A DNA stretch of 64,000 bases from Escherichia hormaechei_A (GCA_042434945.1 CP170191.1:868001-932000); one strand, 5' to 3'. Shown: positions 47,401 through 58,750, counted from the stretch's first letter. Notes: generated from the sequence alone by a model not told the origin. Program-made: numbers and translations.

Positions 47401-49613
47401 TTACAGCGTCGGCTCCTGCGGAGGCAGCGGCGAAGCGGGCGGCGACAATACCTGATACGTCTGCACCGGCGCTCTCACGTTCGCCAGATCGAAGTGTTTT
47501 TTCACCATGCTGTCGAGGGCGAAGCGCACCGTCCACTGCTTAAGGGGCTGGGTGGTGAACGACACGCGCAGGGTAAAGGCAGTGTTCGTCAGCCCGACGA
47601 TACCCGCGAACGACGGTTCACCAATAATCAGCCCGCGAATTTCTTCGTTTTTCCATTAATTCCGCTACCGCATCTTTCAGTGCCTGATTGGCTTTATCAG
47701 CATCTTCATGGCGATCAACATCATAATTTGCCACCACCGAACCAATGCCGCGGACAAAGTTAGCAAAGGTGGTTATCGAAGACCACGGAATGATGTGATA
47801 CGCCCCGGTATCCTGTCGTACGCCCACGGAGCGAATCGACATCCGTTCCACTGTGCCGGTCAACGGCCCGATAGTCACCAAATCTCCAGTGTTCATGCCG
47901 TTTTCAAACTGAATAAATACCCCGGTGATAATATCTTTCACCAGCGTTTGCGAACCAAACGAGATAGCCAGACCTAATGCCCCGGCACCTGCCAGCAATG
48001 GCGCGATATTGACGCCGATTTCCGACAACACAATCATGATGGTGATGGTACTGATAATCACCGCCAGCGCGTTACGAAACAGCGTAAGCAGGGTACGCGT
48101 GCGGGCGCTGGGTAGCGGGCGGCCATGAATATCCGAAGCCAGCCGGTTTTCGATCAAACTGGCGAGCACCGTCCAGCCAACCGCCGAGAAGAAAAGAATG
48201 AGTGCGATACGGATCAGGATATCTACGGTTTTCTGCCCCGCGCCGTTTTGCAGCCAGTTCCAGAAATCGAACAATCCCCATGCGCTCAACAGCAACATTA
48301 CCGCCACGCAGACTGTCAGAATACGCGCCGTTTTCAGCGCCGCCGACAGCCAGCCATTCAACCGTTTTTGCAGCTCCGGATAGTTACGCTGAGTATGTGG
48401 CGAGAGAGTGATGGTTTTCGCCAGCCAGCGGGAAAACATACCGGAAACAAACGCTGCGATACCAATAATCGCCAGGCTGCGCACCGTTGCACCCATCATA
48501 AATTTCAGGCTGTTGCCCGGATCGAACAACGAAAAGAAAAAACAGCACGATAAAATAGGCGCTTGCCAGCCAGTGCCACACCAGCGCAAAGGCGCGGATA
48601 AACAGGCTGAAAAAGGAGAGGGAGCGATCGGCCAGGTGCAGCAGGCTGTCGGTGATCGCTTTTTTATTGTGGAAGATGAGGTACAGCGCCCAGACGGTAA
48701 TGCACAGCATGATCAGCACGTTCGCCAGCGCCCCGAACTGCACGTTAACCTGGTTGGAAATAATCGGCACGGCAACCAGCAGGCCATAACCGATCAGCCC
48801 GCTCAGCACGCTGAGCCGCACCGCCCAGTATTTGGCGCTCTGATCCGAAATGGCGAAGGGGCGAAGGTCCGGCACGCGCGGGCAGAAGATCAACCGCAGG
48901 AGGGCTTTAAAGAACTCAATCAGGGCAAACGCATTGAGGAACAGTCCCTGCTGAAATGCGATGGTTTTGTTTCCGGTATTAAGGCGGTCGGCCAGCATCT
49001 GGCCGACAAACAGCGTCAGGGCCAGCAGCAGTAAATCGATGACAAACGCCCCGGTAATCATTGCCGGAAGATGCAGCCAGCTGCTTTTATGCTGGTTCTT
49101 TTTGCGCCCCCACTGGCCCATTTTCCGGTAAAGCGGCCAGACAGACAGGCGCAACAGCCAGTAAAAAATGAACACGGCGCCAGCCAGAATAGCAAACTGG
49201 GTGGCGGCTGCGGAAAAGGTGTGAGGATTAAAAGGCTTATGTGAGGTGCCAACCAGGTTGCGATAGAGCTGGGCAAAACGCGACGACAGGGCTTCCCCGT
49301 AGCGCCGACTGATGTCGGTGACGTTTTCCAGCACCGTTTTTTCTTCTTCGGCTTCCGGCGGCGCAATAGCAGGAACCGGATCCTGAGGCGGCGTGGCGGC
49401 CACCTTCCTCAGCTGATCGATCAACTCCTGCCGGGACGTGTCGTTCTCAAGCACGTCGGCCAGCGCGCCGTAGGCGGCTTTTTTCTTTTCAGCGTCTGGC
49501 TCTGGCGGCGCATTTTGCTGGGTGGCGGTGGCTCCGGTGGTAACGCCGGGAAGGGTTACAGCAAGTGATGGCGCGCTAAACAGGCTAAACAGTAGCAACA
49601 GGATCCACGGCAC
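47401..49613 (-). pseudogene. ybiO: Mechanosensitive channel YbiO with two frameshifts
   Basis: Large MscS-family channel of moderate conductance (E. coli length 741). Signal peptide, a periplasmic Pro/Glu-rich domain, about eleven membrane helices, then the pore and beta domain. The start is GTG at 49613 after GGAGG. Two extra bases break it: six As at 48537-48542 where five are expected (after YFIVLFF), and five Ts at 47648-47652 where four are expected (after VAELME). Removing both restores 736 codons ending in PPQEPTL at 47401. The piece between the two lesions is E. coli-like, while both ends are not. As written, only a truncated channel is made. Confidence 0.9.
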
Positions 49614-49697
49614 GGCGTCCTCCGACAAAAATATCGTGCAAAATGATAAGTATAGAGCGCGGGGAGCGGAGGGGAGTTTTTGGGAACAATCCGGCGT

Positions 49698-49722
49698 AAA
49701 AAAGCCGGGCATGCCCGGCTCT
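49698..49722 (-). terminator. Terminator of glnHPQ
   Basis: Stem AGCCGGGC / GCCCGGCT; on the minus strand it is followed by TTTTTT. It lies 12 bases beyond the glnQ stop. Confidence 0.83.
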
Positions 49723-49733
49723 GGGTGTGGCTA

Positions 49734-50456
49734 TCAGGAGACGTGCTGCAAAAATTCCTGCAAGCGCTGGCTCGGCGGGTTCTTGATCAACACCTGCGGA
49801 TTGCCATCTTCCGCAATCCGGCCTTTGTCGATAAAGATCAGCCGCGAAGCTACTTTCTCGGCAAAACCGATTTCGTGGGTCACGATCACCATCGTCATCC
49901 CTTCTTCAGCCAGATCCTGCATAACCTTCAGCACTTCATGGCGCAGTTCCGGGTCAAGAGCGGAAGTCGGTTCATCAAACAGCATCATTTTCGGCTTCAC
50001 CGCCAGCGCGCGGGCAATCGCCACACGCTGCTGTTGACCACCAGAAAGTTCGGAAGGGTAGTGATGTGCACGTTCTGCCAGACCGACTTTCGCCAGCAGC
50101 TCACGTGCCAGTTTTTCCGCCTCTTCTTTGTTCGCGCCACGCACGCGTAGCGGGCCAAACATGACGTTTTCCAGCGCCGTCAGATGCGGGAAGAGGTAAA
50201 ACTGCTGGAACACCATACCTGCTTCCTGGCGAATCAGGCGCTCGTCAACTTTCGGATCGTTAACCTTCAGGCCATCGACAATCAGATCGCCGGAGGTGAT
50301 TTCTTCCAGTTTGTTGATGCAGCGCAGCAGGGTCGATTTACCGGAACCGGACGGCCCGATAATCACCACGACTTCGCCCTGGGCAATGTTCAAATCGATA
50401 TTGTGCAGCACCTGGGTTGGGCCAAAGTGCTTGGAGACGTTTTTAAATTCAATCAC
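49734..50456 (-). CDS. glnQ: Glutamine ABC transporter ATPase GlnQ
   Basis: ATP-binding subunit of the high-affinity glutamine importer GlnHPQ, 240 residues. Walker [11 protein letters not shown]-loop VFQQFYLF, signature [15 protein letters not shown], Walker [13 protein letters not shown] and H-loop VTHEIGFA are all present. Identical to E. coli as I recall it. Overlaps glnP by four bases. Confidence 0.97.
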
Positions 50457-51112
50457 AGGATTTTCATCCTTCTTTCCAGACGACGCAGAATAAAGCTCAG
50501 CACCAGGGTAATAATCAGATAGAACACCGCCACGGCGCTCCAGATCTCAAGGGCGCGGAAGTTACCGGCAATAATTTCTTGCCCCTGACGGGTCAGTTCC
50601 GCCACGCCGATCACAATAAACAGCGAGGTGTCTTTAATGCTGATGATCCACTGGTTACCCAGCGGCGGCAGCATACGACGCAGTGCCAGCGGTAAAATGA
50701 CGTAGCGAATGGTTTCCCAACGTGAAAGACCGAGCGCCAGTCCTGCTTCACGAAAACCTTTGTGGATAGACAGCACCGCACCACGCGTGATTTCCGCAAT
50801 ATACGCGCCGGAGTTGATCATGATGGTGACCACCGCCGCAGTAAATGGGTCGATGCGTAAGTCGTTAAACGCCATCGGCAGGGCGAAATAAATAAACATC
50901 ACCTGGACGACGATAGGTGTGCCGCGGATCACTTCAATAAAGACCAGCGCGACGTGGTTGGCTATCCAACCTCCGAAGGTGCGTGCAAAACCTGCCAGCA
51001 ATCCGATTACCAGACCGCCTGCCAGACCGAGGACCGAAATCCACAGGGTCATTTTGGCACCTTCAATCAGAAGCGGAATGGCAGGCCAGATGGCACTCCA
51101 GTCAAACTGCAT
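50453..51112 (-). CDS. glnP: Glutamine ABC transporter permease GlnP
   Basis: Inner-membrane permease, 219 residues with about five helices and the HEQM/HisMQ-family EAA loop ([21 protein letters not shown]). Works as a homodimer with GlnQ and receives glutamine from GlnH. Identical to E. coli as I recall it. Confidence 0.97.
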
Positions 51113-51182
51113 ATGTTGTTCCTGTTACCGTGGTGTAAATAATCAAATTCAGGGTAATTAATGGCCCCGGAGCGGGTTTGCG

Positions 51183-51219
51183 CCCCTCACCCTAATCCTC
51201 TCCCCATAGGGGAGAGGGA
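51183..51219. repeat. Interspersed GC-rich repeat between glnP and glnH
   Basis: CCCTCACCCTAATCCTCTCC followed by CATAGGGGAGAGGG forms a short hairpin related to the repeat pair at 25199-25290. It may set differential glnH versus glnPQ expression by pausing RNA polymerase or protecting the glnH 3' end (inference). Confidence 0.6.
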
Positions 51220-51250
51220 ACTGCCAGTGCGTTTTACAGGTGTAGCGTTA

Positions 51251-51997
51251 TTATTTCGGTTCAGTACCGAACCATTTTTTGTAGATTTCGTTGTAAGTTC
51301 CGTTCTCGCGCAGGGTTTTCAACGCGCCGTTGACTTTGTCACGCAGCTCGTCGCTACCTTTCGGGAACGCAATACCGTATTGCTGCGCTTCCAGAGAGTC
51401 ACCTACCGCTTTGAACTGACCGTTACCGGCGGTTTTGATGAAGTACAGAATGTTTGGCGTATCGTGCAGAACGGCGTCTGCGCGGTTGGTGCCCAGTTCC
51501 ATATAGGCGTTATCGATGTTCGGGAACTGACGCAGATCTTTAGTTTTGATGTTTGCTTTCGCGTAATCAACGGAGCCAGTACCGCTCTTCACAGCAACCA
51601 CTTTCCCGTCGAGATCTTTCACGCTTTTCACATCGTTATTGTTAGCTTTCACCATCACTAACAGGCCGCTTTTGTAGTAGCCGTCAGAGAAATCGATCGC
51701 TTTTTTACGCTCGTCGGTGATGGTAATGCCCGCCAGCGCCAGATCGACGTTTTTGGTTTGCAGTGCCGGAATGATCCCACTGAAATCCATCGGCTTCAGT
51801 TCGTAATCCAGCTTCAGCTCTTTAGCGATGGCAGCCCACAGATCAACGTCAAAGCCCACATATTTATCGCCCTGTTTAAATTCAAACGGAACGAAGGCGG
51901 TATCCGTCGCGACAACTAATTTTTTATCCGCGGCATGAGAAGAAACCGCAAAAGCCAGGGTCAGTGCAGCCAGTGAAACTTTTAATACAGACTTCAT
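51251..51997 (-). CDS. glnH: Periplasmic glutamine-binding protein GlnH
   Basis: A 248-residue solute-binding protein (family 3) with a 22-residue signal peptide ending SHA, the mature start [18 protein letters not shown] and the family stretches [10 protein letters not shown] and [11 protein letters not shown]. Delivers glutamine to GlnPQ. Identical to E. coli as I recall it; first gene of the operon. Confidence 0.97.
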
Positions 51998-52051
51998 AGC
52001 ATTTCCTTTTTTCTATCCACGGGACGATCCCCTGCGTGACATTCACATATA

Positions 52052-52067
52052 TGAAAAAATCGTGCCA
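52052..52067 (-). promoter_or_regulatory. Sigma-54 promoter glnHp2
   Basis: On the minus strand TGGCACGATTTTTTCA fits the -24/-12 sigma-54 consensus and equals the known E. coli glnHp2. It lies about 60 bases upstream of the glnH start. Confidence 0.85.
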
Positions 52068-52138
52068 GTTTTGCAACTCCTTGATTTTTCGAGATGCGGC
52101 AAAAACGTGATGCACGATTTATAGGGCAATACCCTGAA

Positions 52139-52170
52139 GATGCCCCATTCTGGGGCACCAATCTGGTGCG
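52139..52170 (-). promoter_or_regulatory. NtrC binding sites upstream of glnHp2
   Basis: Two adjacent dyads, TGCCCCA-N3-TGGGGCA (52141-52157) and GCACCA-N3-TGGTGC (about 52155-52169), lie 75-110 bases upstream of the sigma-54 promoter and fit the NtrC consensus GCACC-N5-GGTGC. The rest of 51998-52400 holds the dps terminator and no further gene was seen. Confidence 0.78.
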
Positions 52171-52335
52171 CTAAAATTGTGCACTCAACACAGTGATTAT
52201 TTAGCGTAAAACCTGATGAAAAAACAATCTTTATGTAACGATTGTGTGATGATGTGGATACAAAAAATTTACTTAATCAGCTGGAGATAGCAGATGGATG
52301 CACTAAATAAGTGCGTTGAGGTGGGCTGCAAAACA

Positions 52336-52362
52336 AAACGGCCTCCTGTCAGGAAGCCGCTT
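52336..52362 (-). terminator. Terminator of dps
   Basis: On the minus strand the stem CGGCTTCCT / AGGAGGCCG with a three-base loop is followed by TTTTG, about 40 bases after the dps stop. Confidence 0.78.
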
Positions 52363-52400
52363 TTATCGGGTACTAAAGTTCTGCACCATCAGCGATGGAT

Positions 52401-52997
<597 letters not shown>

Positions 52998-53201
52998 TTA
53001 ATAGTGAAAGGATGGTTGTATTCTCAATGCTTTGAAAAATAAGTGTTTTATTTAAATTGATGCAGATCAATCTTAATTCACTTTCCAGGAAGGCGAGCAG
53101 GTGAAATATTTTGGCAATATGAGAGAGTTTGTAAGAAATTATTTGAGCTACTGACGTGGCGTATATTCTGCATGGCGGGTTAGCCATGCAGAATTTAAGG
53201 C

Positions 53202-54089
53202 TTAGTTGAGGTCTATTTTTTCCACTTTAGGTTCCGGACGCATGGTCAGGGTGGAGCCCATTGACGCCGCGATAATGGAACAGAGCGCCAGCGTTTGTAC
53301 CAGGGTCAGGGTTTCACCGAGGAAAATCATTCCTGAGATGGCGGCCAGCGCGGGCTCCATGCTCATGAGCGTACCAAAAATGCGTGTGGGCAGGCGCGTC
53401 AGGGCGATCATCTCCAGAGAGTAGGGCAGCGCCGTGGAGAGAATGGCAACCGCCAGCCCAACCGGCAGGATTGACCATTGCCATATTGAGTCTGTCGCTT
53501 GTGCCATTCCAATCGGGACAAAGATAACGGCGGCAATCAGCGAGCCTAAGGCGACCGTCGCGGGGCCGTGCTCTTCCCCCGCACGCTGGCCAGTGAGAAT
53601 ATACACCGCCCAGCATGCCCCCGCGCCCAGCGCCAGAGCTGCCCCTGTCAGATCGATTTGTGAAACGCTTTGCCCGAGCGGCAGCAGGAACCATAGCCCC
53701 AGCACGGCCAGTACGACCCAGATAAAGTCTACCGGACGACGAGAAGAGAAGAGGGCAACCGCCAGCGGGCCGGTAAATTCAAGCGCGACCGCGATCCCCA
53801 GCGGGATCGTCTGAATAGAGAGATAGAACATGTAGTTCATCCCTCCCAGCGCCAGCCCATAAAAAAGCAGTGGCAGTCGCTGCTCCTTTTTAAACCGTAG
53901 CCGCCAGGGTTTAAAAACAACCACGAGGATCAGGGTGCCTAATGCGATACGCAGCGCCGTAACGCCGGGCGCACCAACCAGCGGAAACAGCGATTTTGCC
54001 AGCGACGCGCCGCTTTGTATGGACATCATCGCGATAAGTATGACTGCCACCGGCATCCAGACCGACGATTTACGAGGTAAACCTGGCAT
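53202..54089 (-). CDS. rhtA: Threonine/homoserine exporter RhtA
   Basis: A 295-residue ten-helix exporter of the DMT/EamA superfamily that removes threonine, homoserine and related amino acids. The two EamA repeats are visible (first from about residue 15, second from LTGAALALGAGACWAVYIL). The start at 54089 (MPGLPRKS) matches the E. coli start; a start five codons upstream is possible. Clearly diverged from E. coli although dps next to it is not. Confidence 0.92.
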   Translation of the reverse strand: MPGLPRKSSVWMPVAVILIAMMSIQSGASLAKSLFPLVGAPGVTALRIALGTLILVVVFKPWRLRFKKEQRLPLLFYGLALGGMNYMFYLSIQTIPLGIAVALEFTGPLAVALFSSRRPVDFIWVVLAVLGLWFLLPLGQSVSQIDLTGAALALGAGACWAVYILTGQRAGEEHGPATVALGSLIAAVIFVPIGMAQATDSIWQWSILPVGLAVAILSTALPYSLEMIALTRLPTRIFGTLMSMEPALAAISGMIFLGETLTLVQTLALCSIIAASMGSTLTMRPEPKVEKIDLN

Positions 54090-54442
54090 CCTTTCTCCTG
54101 TCAATTTATGTCAAATGAGGTAAAAGTCGCAGTGTAATGGAAATAAGCTGCAACGGTTGAGCTACTGTTGAAAAAAATCCAGGGAAAATCCGTAAAATGA
54201 GAAAACGTTGATGATTTTATCGCCTGAAAGATTAGGAATAATCTGGATGAACTAAATGGCGATGACGCGCACTATTAGCATTTACAGGTGAAAATCTGGA
54301 GTTATTTGAACGAGATAGCTGGTGCTGGAAACGTTCTGTTACATGAAATGGCCCGTTAGACATCACAAATCGCGAAGAGTTTCCCATTAATTTTTGATAT
54401 ATTTAAAAATTAGGACTTATTTGAATCACATTTGAGGTGGTT
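54090..54442 (+). promoter_or_regulatory. rhtA-ompX divergent intergenic region
   Basis: About 350 AT-rich bases holding the promoters of rhtA and ompX; the ompX leader ends with the ribosome site GAGGTGG seven bases from the ATG. In E. coli the ompX ribosome region is a target of the sRNAs CyaR and MicA. No further gene was recognised. Confidence 0.4.
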
Positions 54443-54958
54443 ATGAAAAAAATTGCATGTCTTTCAGCACTGGCCGCAGTTCTGGCTTTCACCGCAGGTA
54501 CTTCCGTAGCTGCGACTTCTACTGTAACTGGCGGTTACGCACAGAGCGACGCTCAGGGCCAAATGAACAAAATGGGCGGTTTCAACCTGAAATACCGCTA
54601 TGAAGAAGACAACAGCCCGCTGGGTGTGATCGGTTCTTTCACTTACACCGAGAAAAGCCGTACTGCAAGCTCTGGTGACTACAACAAAAACCAGTACTAC
54701 GGCATCACTGCTGGTCCGGCTTACCGCATTAACGACTGGGCAAGCATCTACGGTGTAGTGGGTGTGGGTTATGGTAAATTCCAGACCACTGAATACCCGA
54801 CCTACAAACACGACACCAGCGACTACGGTTTCTCCTACGGTGCGGGTCTGCAGTTCAACCCGATGGAAAACGTTGCTCTGGACTTCTCTTACGAGCAGAG
54901 CCGTATTCGTAGCGTTGACGTAGGCACCTGGATTGCCGGTGTTGGTTACCGCTTCTAA
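54443..54958 (+). CDS. ompX: Outer-membrane protein OmpX
   Basis: A 171-residue Ail/Lom-family eight-stranded barrel with signal peptide ending VAA. Aromatic-rich alternation and the C-terminal GVGYRF (terminal Phe for BAM recognition) are present. The substitution YKHDTSDYGF (E. coli has YKNDTSDYGF as I recall) and the surrounding tract suggest the host allele. Strong expression is expected from its codon use. Confidence 0.95.
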   Translation: MKKIACLSALAAVLAFTAGTSVAATSTVTGGYAQSDAQGQMNKMGGFNLKYRYEEDNSPLGVIGSFTYTEKSRTASSGDYNKNQYYGITAGPAYRINDWASIYGVVGVGYGKFQTTEYPTYKHDTSDYGFSYGAGLQFNPMENVALDFSYEQSRIRSVDVGTWIAGVGYRF

Positions 54959-54973
54959 TCACTTTGGTGATAT

Positions 54974-55006
54974 AAAAAATCCGCCTCTCGGGGCGGATTT
55001 TTGTTT
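54974..55006. terminator. Bidirectional terminator ompX/opgE
   Basis: Stem AAATCCGCC / GGCGGATTT with a short TCTCGG loop, an A-run on the left and TTTTTGTTTTT on the right; serves convergent ompX and opgE. Confidence 0.85.
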
Positions 55007-56590
55007 TTAAGGTTTCGGGTCGAAAATATCGGTTCCGAGATGGTTGTAATCCACCTTCTGTAACTGGAAGTTGGTGATGTATATCGGCCCGGCTTTCTTC
55101 TCAGATATAAACGGGTATTTGATGTTAATTTCCTTCGCTTTAATCCCCGTCCACTGGGAGAAAAAGCCTAAGAAGTCATTGGCTGAGCGGCGGGCTTTAA
55201 TCACACGATGCGCTTTATCGTCGCTGGAAATGACCATAAAAGGCACCTGGAAATTTTGCTGATATTTATCATCATGGGCAAGGTATTGCACGTCTTTACC
55301 GCGCTCTTTAAAGGCCAGACCGTGGTCAGAAAAGTAAACCAGCGAGAAGCTGCTGCCGCTGTTGCGTAACTGATCGTACAGCTTGCGCAGTAAATCGTCC
55401 GTTTGCGTCATGGTATAGAGATAGCACGACGTTTCTTTCGATTGCACAAAGGTTTCGTATTTTCCTTGTGTCCTGTCGCAGGCCTGCGGATGTGAGCCCA
55501 TCAGATGTAGAACAATCAGCTGCGGTTGCGAGTGCTCTTGCGCCAGCACTTGAGCGGTCATATCCAGTAACGCTTCGTCTTTGGTGTTTTTATCTGCTTC
55601 AAAATTACCTTCTTTCAGGAAGTACACTTCATCTGCTCGTTTGGCGATGCTGGCGATAGCGGTATCGTATTCGCCGATTTGACCCTGGTTGGAAAACCAC
55701 CAGGTCTGGAAGCCCGCGCGATTTGCCAGGGTGACAAAGTTATCCTGAAACTGTGGTTTGCCATCGACAACGCGATTGAGCGTTAAGCCAAGCGATTTCT
55801 GCGTGGAGCCACTGGCGGCAATGTAGTCAGCAAATATCAAACCGTTAACGCTGCTGGCAAACGGGGTATTGTCCCAGTGACCGCCAAAGGCACCGAGGGC
55901 ATCGCGACGCGCGCTTTCACCGATCACCACCACATAGGTCTGATACTTCGGCTTAACGGCAGTGACCGTCCAGGTATCTTTCATTCCGGAAAGTTTTGCC
56001 ATCCGTTCTTGCTCTTCAATCACCTCGTTATTATTGACGATGACATCCTTAGCAAAACGAAATACCGGATAGCCAGTATCTTTCAGTTTAAATACGCCAC
56101 CCCAGGCCAGGTTTTGCACGGGAGCAACAAAAAATGTCGCCACACTGAATACCAGACACAGGCTGTCGAAGGTATTCCAGCGCGCTTTTTCATTCTCTTT
56201 TTTTCGCCTGATTGCTATTACGCCGAGCGCAAAAATAAATAAGCCGACCAGGTAGCTGTACCACGGAAAAATCGTCAGGATTTCGGTCGACTCTTCCATA
56301 TTGGTGGAGTGCAATGCCAGCAATGTATTGAAATTAGGCGCGCCGTAGGCCTGAGCAAAAGGGAAATAACAAGCCGCCACCAGCGAACTGACACCGACCA
56401 GAACTTTTTGTACGCGAGGCAATGTTCGCCATAGCAAAAGCAAAATAGCCGTAAACGCAGCGGTGTAGAGCAAACTGAAGGGGTAACCTAAGCCGAGGTT
56501 AATTAATAGCGACTGTAAAAAGTAGAACGCAGTCCACGGGCTAAATACCCGGCTACGGGTAACAAGCGATTCTTTGAGGGTTAAATTCAT
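55007..56590 (-). CDS. opgE: Phosphoethanolamine transferase OpgE
   Basis: A 527-residue inner-membrane enzyme (YbiP) that adds phosphoethanolamine to osmoregulated periplasmic glucans. Five N-terminal helices precede a periplasmic sulfatase-fold domain with the nucleophile region VVVIGESARRDALG, HLMGSHP and YFSDHGLAF metal-site motifs. Identical to E. coli as I recall it, in contrast to ompX on its left. Confidence 0.95.
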   Translation of the reverse strand: MNLTLKESLVTRSRVFSPWTAFYFLQSLLINLGLGYPFSLLYTAAFTAILLLLWRTLPRVQKVLVGVSSLVAACYFPFAQAYGAPNFNTLLALHSTNMEESTEILTIFPWYSYLVGLFIFALGVIAIRRKKENEKARWNTFDSLCLVFSVATFFVAPVQNLAWGGVFKLKDTGYPVFRFAKDVIVNNNEVIEEQERMAKLSGMKDTWTVTAVKPKYQTYVVVIGESARRDALGAFGGHWDNTPFASSVNGLIFADYIAASGSTQKSLGLTLNRVVDGKPQFQDNFVTLANRAGFQTWWFSNQGQIGEYDTAIASIAKRADEVYFLKEGNFEADKNTKDEALLDMTAQVLAQEHSQPQLIVLHLMGSHPQACDRTQGKYETFVQSKETSCYLYTMTQTDDLLRKLYDQLRNSGSSFSLVYFSDHGLAFKERGKDVQYLAHDDKYQQNFQVPFMVISSDDKAHRVIKARRSANDFLGFFSQWTGIKAKEINIKYPFISEKKAGPIYITNFQLQKVDYNHLGTDIFDPKP

Positions 56591-56864
56591 ATGCCACTAT
56601 CGTAACAAACGCCATGTGCTTACCCTGGCGTCAAGGGTCAATACCTGCAAGAGTGCGTGAAGAGTGGAAAGGGGTCCGCATCCGCGAGCCGCAATATACG
56701 CAGGGCTGCAAGAAGATAGAGCGAGCCGCCGTTCAGGTCAACTACTGACGAACAAATCTTTTGCGAAGGGGATTGCAAATCCGACAAAAAGTGGGGTTTT
56801 TCAGACCAAAACGCGTTATGCCTGCATGAAAGCAGGAGTGAAGCGGCGTACCGCGACGCCGCTA

Positions 56865-56990
56865 TTAATCGGAAGGTTTATCTTGCTGCGGTTTGTTGTT
56901 GACCATATCGCACAACATAGAGAGCAGCATTAACCGTACTTTAAAGGGAGAATGACTAAACACGCGCATACACCTCTTGAACTCATTCAT
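56865..56990 (-). CDS. mntS: Small manganese-related protein MntS
   Basis: A 41-residue protein, MNEFKRCMRVFSHSPFKVRL at its start and NNKPQQDKPSD at its end. In E. coli MntS (42 residues, ending SDK as I recall) raises available intracellular manganese by limiting the exporter MntP. Here the last AAA codon reads TAA, shortening it by one residue. The ribosome site AGGAGG lies just upstream. The start codon at 56990 is supported by conservation and by the MntR site upstream. The older sRNA name for this locus is rybA. Confidence 0.88.
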   Translation of the reverse strand: MNEFKRCMRVFSHSPFKVRLMLLSMLCDMVNNKPQQDKPSD

Positions 56991-57048
56991 AAGACCTCCT
57001 GACTTGCTAATCCCGTCGATCCTTGAGGGATGATTGCATTACATACAG

Positions 57049-57066
57049 ATATAGCACAGGCTATAT
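57049..57066. promoter_or_regulatory. MntR operator of mntS
   Basis: ATATAGCACAGGCTATAT is a dyad that fits the MntR box at the E. coli mntS promoter (arms ATATAGC / GCTATAT). Manganese-loaded MntR should repress mntS from here. Confidence 0.78.
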
Positions 57067-57175
57067 TATATAGCTATTGCTAAAACGTTAATTTTTTGTA
57101 CCTTCGCAACTCTGGTTTACAATGTGCGCACGAAATGAGAACGCTATGTATGCGTCACCATAATGAGGAAGCACA

Positions 57176-57643
57176 ATGAGTCGTCGCGCAGGTACGCCAA
57201 CAGCAAAAAAAGTGACGCAGTTAGTGAACGTGGAAGAGCACGTTGAAGGGTTCCGCCAGGTCAGAGAGGCGCATCGGCGCGAGCTTATTGATGATTACGT
57301 TGAGCTGATTTCTGACTTGATCAGGGAAGTGGGGGAAGCTCGTCAGGTGGACATGGCTGCTCGTCTGGGAGTTTCGCAACCGACGGTGGCTAAAATGCTT
57401 AAGCGGCTGGCAACCATGGGGCTGATTGAAATGATCCCCTGGCGTGGCGTGTTTTTAACGGCAGAAGGAGAGAAGCTGGCGCAGGAAAGCCGCGAGCGAC
57501 ATCAGATAGTCGAAAATTTCTTGTTGGTGTTGGGCGTCAGTCCGGAAATCGCCCGTCGCGACGCGGAAGGCATGGAGCACCATGTTAGTGAAGAGACGCT
57601 CGACGCTTTTCGTTTGTTTACCCAGAAACACGGTGCCAAATGA
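57176..57643 (+). CDS. mntR: Manganese-responsive regulator MntR
   Basis: A 155-residue DtxR-family regulator; represses mntH and mntS and activates mntP when manganese is bound. Winged helix ([29 protein letters not shown]) and metal-site residues in the dimerisation domain ([10 protein letters not shown]) are present. Identical to E. coli as I recall it. Overlaps ybiR by ATGA. Confidence 0.96.
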
Positions 57644-58750
57644 GTCTGCCTTTTTTACGCACGCTGCAAGGCGATCGTTTTTTTCAGTTATTAATTCTTG
57701 TTGGTATCGGATTAAGCTTTTTCGTGCCCTTTGCACCGAAATCCTGGCCTGCTGCTATCGACTGGCACACCATCATCACCTTAAGCGGCCTGATGCTGCT
57801 GACCAAAGGTGTGGAGTTAAGCGGTTATTTTGATGTGCTGGGGCGCAAAATGGTGCGCCGCTTTGCTACGGAGCGTCGGCTGGCGATGTTTATGGTGCTG
57901 GCGGCGGCGCTGCTTTCTACCTTTCTGACCAACGATGTCGCGCTGTTTATTGTTGTTCCGCTGACTATCACGCTAAAAAGACTGTGTGAGATCCCGGTTA
58001 ATCGGCTGATTATTTTTGAGGCGCTGGCAGTCAACGCTGGTTCGCTACTGACGCCAATTGGCAACCCGCAAAATATTCTTATCTGGGGACGTTCTGGTCT
58101 TTCGTTTGCCGGATTTATTGCCCAAATGGCACCGCTGGCTGGCGCAATGATGCTGACGCTCCTGCTCCTGTGCTGGTGTTGTTTCCCTGGAAAGGCGCTG
58201 CAATACCATACGGGGGTGCAAACACCGGAGTGGAAACCGCGGCTGATGTGGAGTTGTCTGGGGCTGTATATCGTCTTTCTGACGGCGCTGGAGTTCAAAC
58301 AAGAGCTGTGGGGACTGGTGATTGTGGCGGCAGGCTTTGCGCTGCTGGCACGTCGCGTGGTGCTCAGTGTGGACTGGACGCTGCTGCTGGTGTTTATGGC
58401 GATGTTTATCGACGTCCATTTACTGACCCAGCTTCCAGCGTTGCAAGGCGTGTTGGGTAACGTGAGTCATCTATCTGAACCCGGGTTATGGTTAACGGCA
58501 ATCGGTTTATCGCAGGTGATCAGTAACGTGCCGAGTACCATATTGTTGCTGAACTATGTGCCGCCGTCTTTATTACTGGTATGGGCGGTAAAACGTAGGT
58601 GGCTTTGGGTTATTACCCGGATCGCTGGCAAATTTGATTGCGCTACGTATGGCGAACGATCGCCGCATCTGGTGGCGCTTCCATTTATGGTCAATCCCGA
58701 TGCTGCTCTGGTCAGCGGCAGTCGGTTTCGGACTATTCCTTCTCATATAG
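57640..58750 (+). pseudogene. ybiR: Anion-transporter-like membrane protein YbiR with a frameshift
   Basis: A polytopic inner-membrane protein of the ArsB/NhaD-like ion transporter superfamily; the E. coli product is about 370 residues and of unknown substrate. The frame is intact to LLVWAV; then four As at 58590-58593, where the E. coli continuation VNVGGFGLLPG requires three, shift it. As written the protein continues to 58797 with an unrelated tail. In the other frame the proper end (SAAVGFGLFLLI) stops at 58750. The last membrane segments are lost in the written frame. Confidence 0.88.
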
